Origin: Proteromonas lacertae
Taxonomy: Eukaryota; Sar; Bigyra; Opalinata; Proteromonadidae
Length of the DNA: 64,000 bases
Assembly: GCA_002245135.1 (NCBI GenBank)
Contig: NGBS01000301.1
Span: forward strand, 62,001 to 126,000
Reading direction: 5' to 3'
Shown here: one piece after another, positions 53,805-64,000 of the stretch
Numbering within the stretch: the stretch's first letter is position 1
Layout: each line of letters begins with the position of its first letter
Position numbers and translations under genes: made by a program
The notes under the pieces: model-generated
The model's database searches: none
The model's input: only the letters and a program-made list of their open reading frames with translations
What the model was told of the DNA's origin: nothing

Positions 53805-54997
53805 ATGATTATTATACCAGCAACCATTATCAATGCATATTTATTTTGTTATATATTTTATTTATAGCTTGTTAACCAGAAGACATCAACTTGGGAAGGC
53901 AATCTTCTTGATAAAGGTATTTATTCAAAATTTCTTATCTTTATTAAATAGGATCACGATCTTATGGATTCTGTAAGGATGCTTTAGATATTACAACAGC
54001 ATGGAAGACTAAATTTGATGTAGAACTCAAAAATGAACATACTTCCTATAGTTTTCTACTGCATTTTCCATCAAATAAAATGTTGTCACTAGAAATGGAT
54101 GATTATTCTACTGGACCTGTTGAACATCCTAATATTGTTTGGATTGAATTTAATATAAATTCCTTTGAAGAGTAAGATATTCTATTTTATAATGATAGTT
54201 CTACACAAAATTTTATAACATTAAATTCAGCATATAAACAAATTCAAGTGATAAAAGAAGAACTAACAAGAGTAAATGATGTAGAATATAAACAAAATCA
54301 AACCGTTTATATTACCTATTCAAATAAACAGCTAAGTCTATATTTAACATCATTCTTAACATCAAATCCAATATTTACAGTTTCGATTGATTTAACAAGT
54401 AAATTAAATTCAAATATATGTTGGTGTGGATTTTGTAACAACTATAATAATGATAATAATAATATTGAAAGTGAATTGAATTGTAACATATCTCATTGGA
54501 TATGGAAATGTATATATATTTATATAGATTATTCTTTAATAGATTTCCCAGCTGAACTTGTAGTTTCAGGTATATTTTAATATTTTAATCTTATTTTATT
54601 GTTTATGATTAGATACGAAGTTATCATATATAAATTGTATTATTCCTCCACTAACAATCTCATCATTGACATTATTTGGTTTAGCAAAGATAGAAAGTGG
54701 GAATATATCAATGATTAATAAAAAGACCAATAGTGTATCAGCAGTATATTATCATAATAAACTAAACTTGGATCGAAGTTGGGAAATATCATTTATGTAT
54801 GAATTGACAGGATCTGCTGATGGTTTTGCATTTGTAATGCAATCCAATGTATCTATCTATCTATTTATCTATATATATATATATATATATATTATAGTAT
54901 CCTGCATCACCAAAAGGAACAGGTAAATTGTTAGGATGTTCAGGAATATCAAATGCAATAATATTAGAATTTGATATATATGTCAATTCTGAGTATA

Positions 54998-55035
<38 letters not shown>

Positions 55036-55461
55036 GGGTTAATGACCCTACTTCTCCACATGTTGCTTTATTTGGTTATAACTCTTTAAGTGCACAAATG
55101 AAACATAAAACTGATGCTGAAATTGGTAAAGCTAAAACAGCAAAAATTGAAGGGAAACAAGTTGTTAAAATTACATATGATGGGGTGAAAATGGTGGTGA
55201 GAATTACTGATATTAAGACAAACGATACTACTGAATTGATATCTACAATTGTTAAATTAGATAAGTATTTAAAATCGAATGAAGCTTATATTGGTTTTAC
55301 TGCTTCAACTGGTGAGAAAACTATGAATTTGACAATTAATTCATTGGATTTCTGTTGTACTGAGAATGATGTTAATATGAGTGCAACTTCACACAGTATT
55401 AATATTATATTTCTATTTCTAATTATTAGATTTGATTCCTTTCACTAAAACTACATTATAA
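53805..55461 (+). CDS. L-type lectin-like secreted or surface protein
   Basis: About nine exons; the N-terminal exon (MIIIPATIINAYLF) is hydrophobic and may be a signal peptide. The second half is a recognisable L-type (legume/ERGIC-53-like) lectin fold: SWEISFMYELTGSADGFAFV, then LLGCSGISNAIILEFDIYVN, then NDPTSPHVALFG. The first half (AWKTKFDVELK...SFLLHFPS) looks like a diverged copy of the same beta-sandwich, with the metal-site region unclear. Such lectins bind mannose-type glycans in the secretory pathway or at the surface, and the GH125 mannosidase is the next gene. One apparent intron (54510-54527) is only 18 nt and could instead be coding. The last exon ending at 55461 assumes a final intron; reading through would stop at 55448. 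Confidence 0.65.
55008..55036 (+). repeat. (TTA)n microsatellite inside a lectin-gene intron
   Basis: About nine perfect TTA/ATT triplets make up most of an intron that ends in TTATTAG. The repeat lies wholly in non-coding sequence. Confidence 0.85.
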
Positions 55462-55567
55462 TGGATGTATAATATTCAATTTATCTTATTATACTAAAAC
55501 ATACGCTTTTAAGTTGTTTTATTGGGTTTATATCTATGTTTGGCGGATTTTTAATTGTGTTTCATTT

Positions 55568-57221
55568 ATGAGATATTTGAGTATAATTATATCTAAAAAT
55601 ATTATTAAAAGACATAATTGTGATTATTTTATTGATTGGATTGGCTTTCGCAAGAGTAATCCCAGAGAAACGTAAATTTGTGTCAAATGTTGTTGATAAA
55701 GCTGTAGCTGATTTAAAAAGCAAAATTAAAGATGCTAAACTAGCTGAAATATTTGAAAATGCTTACCCAAATACACTTGATACAACAATCTATAGTTTTA
55801 AAGTATTTGTGAAATTTTATTATATTATTCAATAGTATTCAAACAGAAGTATCACTGGTAAAACAGATACCTTTGTTGTAACAGGCGATATACATGCAAT
55901 GTGGTTAAGAGACAGTTGTAATCAAGTTCTTCCTTATTTTCGTTTTGTAAATGAAGATTCAGAGCTAAAAGAGATGTTAAAAGGTGTTTTAAACAGACAA
56001 GTATTGATAATTCAATAATTTCATTTTAGATTTACAGTGTGAAGTTAGATCCATATGCCAATGCATTTAATTATGATTCAACAGGTCATCCAGATTCTCA
56101 TAAATCAGATTCTACCTCAAAACCCGATTATTTAGATTCAAGAACAAATGCAATGATAAACGAAATATTCGAAAGAAAATACGAAATAGATTCATTAGCA
56201 GCAATGTTAAAACTATCATATGCGTATTATAAAAACACAAAGGATCTATCTCCCTTTGATTCTGATTGGATAATTGCAGTAAATAATATAATTGAAGTGA
56301 TTAAAGATATGCAACAAGAAACAATACCAGGAGTAAAATTCAATTATTTCTTCCAAAGAGAATCAACACAACCAACAGAATCATTACAAAATGGATTTGG
56401 TTTTCCAGGTAAAAAGACCAATTTAGTATTATAATTAATTATTATTATTATTTGTTTATTTATAGAGTAGAAGTAGTTTTAGACCATCAGATGATGCTTG
56501 CACATTTCCATACTTTATTCCTGGTAATGCAATGATGGTAGTTGAATTAAGACATGCTTCTGAAATATTATTAAAAATTAAAGTATAAAAATGATAATAT
56601 TTATTATCTATAATAGAGAGATGATATTAGTAATGTTGTACTACAACTAGCCAATGATATTGAAGCAGCTATCTATCAATATGGAATAAGAAAAGACTCA
56701 GATTTTGGTGAGATATTAACCTATGAAGTAAATGGCTATGGAAGTGATTATTTTATGGATGATGCAAATATTCCTTCATTACTCAGTTTACCTTATATTG
56801 GATTTATTGATTATAATAATACATTGTACAAAAGAACTAGACAAGCTGTTTTATCCAATAAGAATCCATATTTCTTTAAGAATGATAATGTTGAAGGAAC
56901 TGGTGGTCCTCATAATGGATTGGGATGGATATGGCCTATGTCTATTATTATACGTATTATGACTACTGATGTATTGATATTATTATTATTATTGTAATAT
57001 TAGGATGAAGCTGAAATAATGAAGTGTTTAGAAATGTTAAAAGTTTCTGCAGTTAATAATTATATTCATGAAAGTTTTTGGTTTGTATATTTATATATTA
57101 TTATTATTATTAGACTAATCCAGGAAGTATTACGAGACCATGGTTTGCATGGGCAAATAGTTTATTTGGTGAAATGATTTTTGATTTAGCTGAAAAACAT
57201 CCCAATTTGATATTAAAATGA
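55568..57221 (+). CDS. GH125 metal-independent exo-alpha-1,6-mannosidase
   Basis: About eight exons code for about 440 residues. Family signatures are TGDIHAMWLRDSCNQVLPY near the N-terminus, YANAFNYD, RKYEIDSL, FPYFIPGNAMMV, MDDANIPSLLSLPYIG and RPWFAWANSLFGEM. These span the whole GH125 catalytic (alpha/alpha) barrel. GH125 enzymes remove alpha-1,6-linked mannose without a metal. They are best known in bacteria and fungi. A signal peptide (MRYLNIIVIILLIGLAFARV) appears once the first 31-nt intron is removed, so the enzyme enters the secretory pathway. The start at 55568 is chosen for this reason; an in-frame GTG at 55620 is intron-adjacent and not needed. Confidence 0.9.
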
Positions 57222-57334
57222 GTATTTAATACATAATACTCTAGTAATTAACAATAATTATATATATATTGTTTTTTTATTTAGTTATATACTCTAACAA
57301 ACAAAATGTGAATAGATATAATAAAATAAATCAG

Positions 57335-57680
57335 TTACTGCTTATTTTGTTCAGCATTGCGATATCTTTGAGCAGTTTCATAATGCAATCCGTGGAATCC
57401 AAAATCTGGTTGATGAACAAAGTCATAATACTGTTTCACCAAGTCTTTACACATTTCATGATGGTTAACACCTAAATTGAAATATAATAACCACAATACC
57501 TTCCTTAAGAAAACATTCAGATATACGCTCTTGCATTATTTTAGCTTTCTCAATTTGTACGAATTTTTCTCTTGTTCTCATGCCAACTGCATCGAAATAC
57601 TGCATTGGGTCAGATTTATCAATGTGACCATCAGGTAGAACCTTAAAATCTTCAACGTAGTCAAAATGGACGTCTGACAT
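57335..57680 (-). CDS. NDUFB10: NDUFB10-like complex I subunit
   Basis: Two exons (29-nt intron near 57472-57500) code for about 105 residues. The core REKFVQIEKAKIMQER...CFLKEGVNHHEMCKDLVKQYY matches the plant/protist PDSW (NDUFB10) subunit, with the spaced cysteines and GVNHxxxC motif. NDUFB10 is an accessory subunit in the membrane arm of NADH:ubiquinone oxidoreductase facing the intermembrane space. Its presence argues that the organism keeps a respiratory complex I, as Blastocystis does. The N-terminus (MSDVHFDYVEDF) shows no classical cleavable presequence. Confidence 0.8.
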
Positions 57681-57962
57681 AGCAATCTATAAAATAAAAT
57701 ATATAATAATCATTATAATAACAATTGTGATTTTTTAAAATCACAGTAGAGCATATAAAAATGAAAAAGAAACATACAAAACTTGATAATGACAAACCAA
57801 GAATCAAGCTTTTTATTTTCTTTATTATCTTCGTATTTATGAACATTAAGATAGCATAATCATATAGTACATATTACTAGCTTAATTATATGTAATTCAA
57901 TTCATTTTCAATCAAAAATATGGAATATTGGAAATAAAATACAAACTTATTAAATATTAAAC

Positions 57963-58972
57963 TTAAAAATAATAAGATGCAAAAGTCAAATAACTGGTAT
58001 GACCTTTAGTCTTTGGCTCAGGCTGACATAAATAGGGTTTAGCTTTCCAATAACTTTTTCCAATCACTGGCTCATTAGGCGATTTTAGAGGAGACTGAAG
58101 TGATTTTGTTGTAGTTAAACTTCCTGTAGTTACTTTAAATGGTTTTGTCAATACTTCAACAGTATGAGTCACTATAATGAGTTAATAGATTAAGTATACG
58201 AGTGAATCCAAGTGAATTTATTGTTTTTACATTATTCTGTACTTGTTCAATACAAGGCGAAAAAGTACAAATCTTACCTCCATTCTTCAATACCTTCTTT
58301 GCATGCTCTATTGCTATCCATGGTCTAGGCAAATCAAGAAAAACCGCATCCACTTGTAACCCATCAGGAAAACCGTTACTACAAACATCTCTGTGTTCTA
58401 CTATTATTCTGTCGGAAAGACCATTTTTATTAAACTCTTCTCTACAAAAATTATATCAAATAAAATATACTTTGCTGCATTGGCTCTCATTTCATTGAAT
58501 TCGAATGTAAACACCTTACCAAGCGTTCCTACACAATCAGCAAAATGTGTAGTCAATGAGCCTGTTCCAGTACCTAATAATAATAAACATAAATCTATAC
58601 CAGCTTCACAAATAGTCTTGCCTTGCGATAATTCAAGTTCTAAACAGATATAACTTGCATCCATATTATAAATAATTTGTGTTCTGTGAGGCAGAGACAT
58701 AGTCCATAGCTCTGGAGATGGTTTTAACATGTATAACCAACCAGATCTACTCTTTTCTGTACTTCTGGATTTTATCTTTTAAAATTTATATAAAAATGTA
58801 TGCTAATACTATAGAACCATATTCTTTCCCTATCATATCATCGTGGTGAAAATGACCATATCTATTGTTATATATTTCACCTTTTGTAATATAGATTGGA
58901 TTTATTGAGTCATGATTTTCATAAAGCAATACTAAGTCACCTTCTTCTATAAGTCTAGTGATTAGAATTCAT
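57963..58972 (-). CDS. TRMT61A: TRMT61A tRNA (adenine-58 N1)-methyltransferase catalytic subunit
   Basis: The product makes m1A58 in the tRNA T-loop, normally as a complex with TRMT6. Signatures are SLPHRTQIIYNMDAS, the SAM motif CEAGTGTGSLTTHFA (formed by removing a 27-nt intron near 58575-58601), TFEFNEMRANAAKEEF, EHRDVC, DAVFLDLPRPW, CTFSPCIEQVQ and a C-terminal GHTSYLTFA. The N-terminal beta-barrel starts near LIEEGDLVLLYEN. The ATG at 58972 is one base out of frame with it, so either a base is wrong or the true first exon is elsewhere. Only 41 bp separate it from the divergent DHHC gene. Confidence 0.9.
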
Positions 58973-59013
58973 AAAAATTATATTTCTCAAGCCAAGTTTA
59001 TTTATTTTTAAAA

Positions 59014-59772
59014 ATGAAAGAAGAAAAGTTATCTGATGATCCATTGATTGAAAAAGGTGATGTGACCAATTTGTTAAGACTAGAAGAAGGTAACAGAGAG
59101 AATTTTGAACCCACAGTAAACACATTTTTTGGTGTACCATATAAAACAGGTAATTAAAATTCATATAATATCTATAGGTGGATATCTTGGTGGATATAAA
59201 CTATTTAAAGGATCATTAAATATGAGAACTTTACCTAGATTGGTGTTGATAGGTCCAGATTGGCAAATGGGTATTGTATTAGCATTAGTATTTGGTTTTT
59301 ATAACCTAGCTGCACTTGTATTAGCGTATTTTATATGTTATTTATTTATCGTCATTAGAATCATTGCTTTTGGTGTATATGGATTATTTCCACTTTTGCC
59401 ACTATCAATAGCAGTTTATACATATTTATTAGTATATACAAGTGAACCTGGAATAATACCAAAGAATCTAACAGAGACTCAAATTAGAGATAAATTTCCA
59501 GATGCTACTGCCTTCTATGTATGTCATACATGTAATATAATTGTACCAAGAAACGCTTATCATTGTCCTACATGTAGGGTATGTGTAGCTGATGTATATA
59601 TTATTGATTATTATTTATTTAGATGGATCATCACTGTCCATGGGTTGGTAAATGTGTTGGTAAGAAAAATATGATATTCTTTTGGTCGTTTTTAATTGGA
59701 AGTATGTTTGATTTGATGTTAACAACAGTAACAGTATGTGCAAGTTTAGTTAAAATCGTATCTCATTTTTAA
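59014..59772 (+). CDS. DHHC palmitoyltransferase
   Basis: Three exons give about 230 residues. Two hydrophobic pairs of segments flank the Cys-rich domain: [18 protein letters not shown], then [20 protein letters not shown] with the catalytic DHHC cysteine. The domain is split by a 29-nt intron just before MDHHC. DHHC enzymes attach palmitate to cytosolic cysteines of membrane-associated proteins, usually at Golgi or plasma membrane. The N-terminus (about 50 residues) is acidic and cytosolic. The C-terminal tail is very short (VKIVSHF), and the usual TTxE motif is absent. The substrate is unknown. Confidence 0.9.
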
Positions 59773-59860
59773 TCTTCTACTTACATCTATTTAATTATTA
59801 TATGTTTATTTTAAGTTGTATTTTAGCCTAAACAAAACAATTAATTTAATATAATATTAC

Positions 59861-62800
59861 TTAGAAGTCATAATCAACAATTAATGAATCATCACTATAA
59901 ATACAATAATAAATATATTATTAATATACAATGTAGATGCTCTGCTTCGTGTATATATTGTATATCTACTCTTAGTAGATGTAAACATTGCCAAACAGAA
60001 ATTCAAAAACTTTGCTGCCTTTGGTGAAAATGTCATTTTATTTACTTCTACATCTGGTTGTTCACCATAAGTTATCTAATAAATATACAATAATATATAT
60101 AATATTATACATTAGTTAATTTGATAGTATCAATAATTGTTGATCCCAATATAAACAAGGATATTAAAATAACCCAAACGGTAGTTCTAATACAATATAA
60201 CATATAATTTATATATATACAAAGTAATCATTTCTACATTATGAGTTGGGAATATAATAGATAATGAATAAGCAATAGCTCCTCTCAATCCACTATGAAT
60301 CATTACAACTTGGTAATTACTAGGAACTCGAGGATTTTTCTGTCTAAAATTCAAGAAATATGATAAAATAATGATCATAAAAAACCTTACAACTAATAGA
60401 ACAGCAAAAACATATAAAATCCAAAGTATTGGTATATTACTAGTATCAAAGGTCAATGCAATATTTTGTCCAATTTGGAAAAATATTAACATTTCACACA
60501 TATGTGCAACAATATGAGTACTGTCTTTAGAGAAATTAACTGAAGCGTCATCCATTGATTTTGTAGCAAAATATTGCATAGACAAACCACAAAACACTGA
60601 CGATGTAATACCACTTAAAGTTAAACTTTCACAAACGCAGTAAGACATATACGAACATAAGAATACAACCAATGCGTCTAAAACAGGAGCATGAAATTTG
60701 CAAACTTTCAAAACAAAAGATGCAAAAATTCCACAAATAATACCAATTAGAGTTGATCCAACAATCATAATCATAAAAAAACAAATACTCCAAACTACAG
60801 CACCAGTTGTAATAACTTTAGATATGAATTGGCTGCATGTTTTGAATAAAACAATTGCTACAGCATCATTCAATACACTTTCACCATAAACATAAGTATT
60901 AAGTAATGGTTCAACTCTAAGTGATGAAAATAAGGCTAAAACTGAGACAGGATCTGTAGCTGAGACAATTGAACCATAAGTAATACATTCAATATTTGAC
61001 CATCTAAAGTCAAACCAATTGTAGTTAAAACCTAAAATTAAAAATCCTCCAACAGCAAATGCAGTAAAAACAGAACCAATAGCAGCAAATACGAAGATTG
61101 TACCAAAATACCTTAAGAATAATGCTTTAGCAGTCATATTATAACCAGATTCAAATATAATAATAGGTAAAAGTACCAACGAAAAGAATTCTTTATCAAA
61201 TAGAGCATTTTCTATTAATTCCTCAGTGAAACCTAATCTGAATATAACACCAGCAATTATTCCAATCACAACAGTAGATGAAGTCTCAGGGAAATGCATA
61301 ATATTATATTTCTCAATAAATGTACCACAAACTATACAAATAACTAAAAACATTAATTCTATAAAGTAAAACCTATTTCCATTAAATATATAAACATATA
61401 ATATTAAATAAATATACATTGCTTCTGTTGATGCTTCTCCTACTGGTTCATCATCTGGAATATCAGTTGTACCATCACTAAAATAGGGATTTATATCTAA
61501 TTTAAATGTCTTGTTGGATGTAAATGAACCAATATTGATTAATTGATCATTCTATATATATAATATAATGTTATATATATATATATATATGATAATTATA
61601 CATGATAATTTTGATAAATATATCTCCAATCTATTCTATCATATTTCTTATCAACTCGAATATGTCCTGTTTGTCCTTCAAATGAGACTTGTCTACTGTA
61701 TTGCAATAATTCAGAACGATTTTTACTAAATAAGTATAACTAAATATTTATACTAAATATCAATATTTTTATCAAGCATAATAGTCAATGTTTCACCAAT
61801 AAAGTAAATACTATCATATGCATATGCAGCAGACATAACAATATCATTTTCTTCAAATGATAACTCATGTCTACATTTATCTTCAATCTTCTTCACTACA
61901 TCTTCATGATTCTTCTTAAATTCTCTAAATTTCTTTGCTAATTTGCTCATATCTCCAGGATCAGGTAATACACCAACTGCACCATTCATTGCATTCTTTA
62001 CAGTATCTCTATATTCAGTTGGTAATAAATAATAAGTTTCTGAACTTAGCCAATCTGTGGAAATCCATACCCATCCTTTACCTATCATATGAAGCTTGGA
62101 GGCTCGATATAATACAGCACTAGCTTGTACAAAGTAAGTATATAATACAATGACTCTAAAACCACGGGATTTGATGTTTTCTAAGGCTTTATCTATTGCT
62201 AATTCATCCATCTCTGAGAGTGGTAATTTGATATTGTAATTGACACTTTGCTTTAATACAGTCTATTGATAAAAATTATATATATATAAAGATACAAATT
62301 CTTCATATAGTCCTTCTTCTTCTAGTGCTGAAGCAATATCATCTCTCCCTGATAAGCCATAAATATCATTCTGATAAATCAATCCAATATTATTCCAATC
62401 ATAATTCTTCAATAATGCTACTAATGCTTCAGATCTGTATTTATCAGATGGATTTACTCTACCAAAGTGTGGGTAAGCTGTTGTATCTGATAATGAAGAG
62501 GAGGTTGATGAATAATCAATTTGATTAATATCATCTACTGAACATCTTACTTGAATAACTCGACTGAGTTCACTTGTACCAGGTCCAAAAACTCCAGAAA
62601 TGCTAGATGATGATAGAAGTGATGTTAAAGTGGTCAAACAATTATATCTATAAATTTTGATTGACATATTGCATACTCATCATTCTTACAATCTCCAATT
62701 ATTAGATTGAATGTATTATTCCCCATTATATCCTCATTGTGGTTGATTTCTTCAACTGCAATCTAAACAAACGTTACAACATGATTTTATTAATACTTCA

Positions 62801-62971
62801 GATGCAATGAAATTATAACTACCTTCTGTACACCATGTATTAGTTGCATTGGTAATTGATTCAAGATTAAACAAACCGACTAGAAAATAATAAACATGTG
62901 AATTTACTCAGATTGATAGCTTCTTCTGACAAACAACTGACAATAAATACAAATAGGATAACCAAAAACAT
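59861..62971 (-). CDS. Receptor-ectodomain / Na+/H+ exchanger fusion
   Basis: About twelve exons splice in frame with no stop (about 930 residues). A signal peptide (MFLVILFVFIVSCL) is followed by a complete periplasmic-binding-type ligand-binding domain (ANF receptor, as in class C GPCRs; residues about 25-440). Evidence includes IAVEEINHNEDIMGN, ISGVFGPGTSELS, YPHFGRVNPSDKYRSEALV, NYDWNNIGLIYQNDIYG and the terminal FEGQTGHIRVDKKYDR...IGSF. It leads through a short acidic linker (IPDDEPVGEASTEA) into an NHE-type exchanger of about 11-12 spans: PETSSTVVIGIIAGVIF, PIIIFESGYN, SATDPVSVLALF, GESVLNDAVAIVL, HSGLRGAIAYSLS. The tail ends TLDDSLIVDYDF, resembling NHE8/organellar NHEs. The natural reading is ligand-modulated Na+/H+ exchange at a membrane. 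No 7TM or kinase domain is present. Confidence 0.88.
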
Positions 62972-63034
62972 AGTTTTTAGATTTCAAGCTTAATCAAGCT
63001 ATCATATTTTTTGTATTTCATCTCACATATTAAA

Positions 63035-63467
63035 ATGAATTCTGTTGGACAAGTTCTTACAGATTTTGCTATAAAAGTATGCTTTATTGTCTGATTTGAA
63101 TTTAGCATCCAGTTTATATGACAGCTTTTTCACTCATCTTGTTCTATGTAGTTCATTTTGTTGTCCAATTCATGTTAGTGATGTTTGTATTTATTATTTA
63201 GTATTATTTTTGCATAGTTTGGTAAAATGGAAGAACCTAAGGTATTAAGGATATATTTTAGTGTTTTAGGTAGAAGAAGAGGAAATACCTGGCTCTCCCG
63301 AATCAAGCGATGATAGTGTAAAAGAAGCTGAATTAAAAAAACACGATCCAGAGAATGAAAAGTCTACTCCCACAAATGATAGTGATGCTAAGTCTAATGA
63401 AACAGATGTAACTCCAACTTCTTCTAATAAAGGATTAAAAAAGAGAAGAAGATTAGATGACGACTAA
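63035..63467 (+). CDS. Small single-pass membrane protein with acidic tail
   Basis: Four exons are joined by introns of 28-31 nt and give about 115 residues. One hydrophobic span near residues 18-40 (VYMTAFSLILFYVVHFVVQF) follows a short N-terminus. After it comes a highly charged tail rich in Glu, Asp and Ser, ending in a basic cluster (KKRRRLDDD). No family is recognised. The shape suits a small ER or Golgi membrane protein with a cytosolic tail. All junctions keep the frame, which supports it as a real gene despite its size. Confidence 0.65.
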
Positions 63468-64000
63468 GAAATAATATTTATAGTTAATATATTTTTCTTG
63501 CTTAATGAGTTGTTATTTGTTGTATTCAGCCAAAAAAATTAAGTGGAAAATGCTCATTCGTGTGATTAGCATTATTATTCCTATTTTGCATAAAACTCGG
63601 TATTTCCTCTTCATTTAGCTAAAAAGTTTTATATTTAATAATAAATGATACATCTAAAGAAAATGACAAAATACATTCAAAAGAATAAATAATTACTATA
63701 TAAAGGATGGCGCCAAAACAAAATGGATTTATTGGATGATGGAATGTGGCTTGTCATTACAATTGAATCTAAGAAATGATTGGCTAATGAAATCAAAAGC
63801 AATCTACCAATACTTCGTTTCCTCATTCCATTTTTCATTTTCACACATTATGACCATTGATTATGATACTAACTTTTTTGCTCGTGAAGATCCAAACCAT
63901 ATTCATGTGATATTAGAGTTTAGAACTCGCCCATGCATTATCAAAAAGATGAAAGGTTCTTGCGAGTTGCAACGCAAAACACAAATAGGCAAACAGTATG
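63468..64000 (+). other. Right-end region with a possible gene start
   Basis: The first 380 bp look non-coding. From an ATG at 63850 (MTIDYDTNFFAREDP) a frame stays open to the window edge (50 codons) with richer codon use than the flanks, which hints at a first exon. The fragment matches no family I recognise and may be chance. Confidence 0.35.

Noticed and set aside
57963-58160. Separate small gene downstream of TRMT61A
   Set aside because: It is the last exon of TRMT61A; the junction near 58170-58200 joins in frame and supplies the family's C-terminal GHTxYLTFA.

Overview
This is an AT-rich, gene-dense, intron-rich eukaryotic window with about 26 protein genes and one tRNA. I infer a flagellated stramenopile, probably close to the Opalinata (relatives of Blastocystis and Proteromonas). 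The evidence is: (i) the secreted EGF protein near the left end has the CSGHG...CSQR-CPF...AECS...GxC layout that is very common in stramenopiles; (ii) introns are tiny (mostly 25-40 nt), almost all GTAT...TAG; (iii) centriole and flagellum proteins (CEP162-like, two CEP164-like) and a complex I subunit are present. TAA, TAG and TGA all end genes, so the code is standard. The species assignment is inference.

Layout. 1-6.3 kb: a 3' gene fragment, a secreted EGF protein and a CEP162-like coiled-coil protein (+). 6.5-10.9 kb: a SCYL1-like COPI pseudokinase (-). 11.0-12.1 kb: OST3/OST6 oligosaccharyltransferase subunit (+). 12.2-13.4 kb: PRMT1-like arginine methyltransferase (-). 13.4-14.6 kb: non-coding stretch with a duplicated two-hairpin element. 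14.6-16.3 kb: RWD-SANT-CHY zinc-finger protein (-). 16.5-20.5 kb: SANT-PHD-EVE-PHD chromatin protein (+). 20.6-23.8 kb: CEP164-like protein A (+). 24.3-26.4 kb: BTB/SPRY protein (-). 26.8-30.8 kb: CEP164-like protein B (-). 30.9 kb: tRNA-Met. 31.3-33.0 kb: two tandem EF-hand paralogues (+). 33.1-34.1 kb: ESCRT-III (CHMP) subunit (-). 34.2-42.6 kb: a giant membrane receptor with a cytoplasmic PH domain (-). 43.1-46.5 kb: WDR6-like tRNA methylation cofactor (-). 46.6-48.7 kb: LTA4H-like M1 aminopeptidase (+). 48.7-50.4 kb: UNC93-like transporter (-). 50.7-53.7 kb: an intronless paralogue of the giant receptor (+). 53.8-55.5 kb: L-type lectin-like protein (+). 55.6-57.2 kb: GH125 alpha-mannosidase (+). 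57.3-57.7 kb: NDUFB10-like (-). 58.0-59.0 kb: TRMT61A (-). 59.0-59.8 kb: DHHC palmitoyltransferase (+). 59.9-63.0 kb: a receptor-ectodomain/Na+/H+-exchanger fusion (-). 63.0-63.5 kb: small single-pass membrane protein (+).

Themes. Flagellum assembly (CEP162, CEP164 x2), secretory pathway and glycans (OST3/6, SCYL1, GH125, lectin, DHHC), surface sensing (PH receptors, ligand-binding exchanger), tRNA modification (WDR6, TRMT61A) and chromatin (PRMT1, SANT-PHD-EVE) are represented. There is no operon logic; genes sit on both strands about 100-500 bp apart.

The most novel candidate is the gene at 59861-62971. A signal peptide and a complete periplasmic-binding-type (ANF receptor / class C GPCR) ligand-binding domain are spliced in frame onto a complete Na+/H+ exchanger, which suggests a ligand-controlled ion exchanger. 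Other standouts are the SANT-PHD-EVE-PHD reader, the PH-receptor family and the duplicated hairpin RNA candidate. Several host genes carry one-base frame breaks, many in A/T runs. These look mainly like consensus errors and are flagged where they occur.
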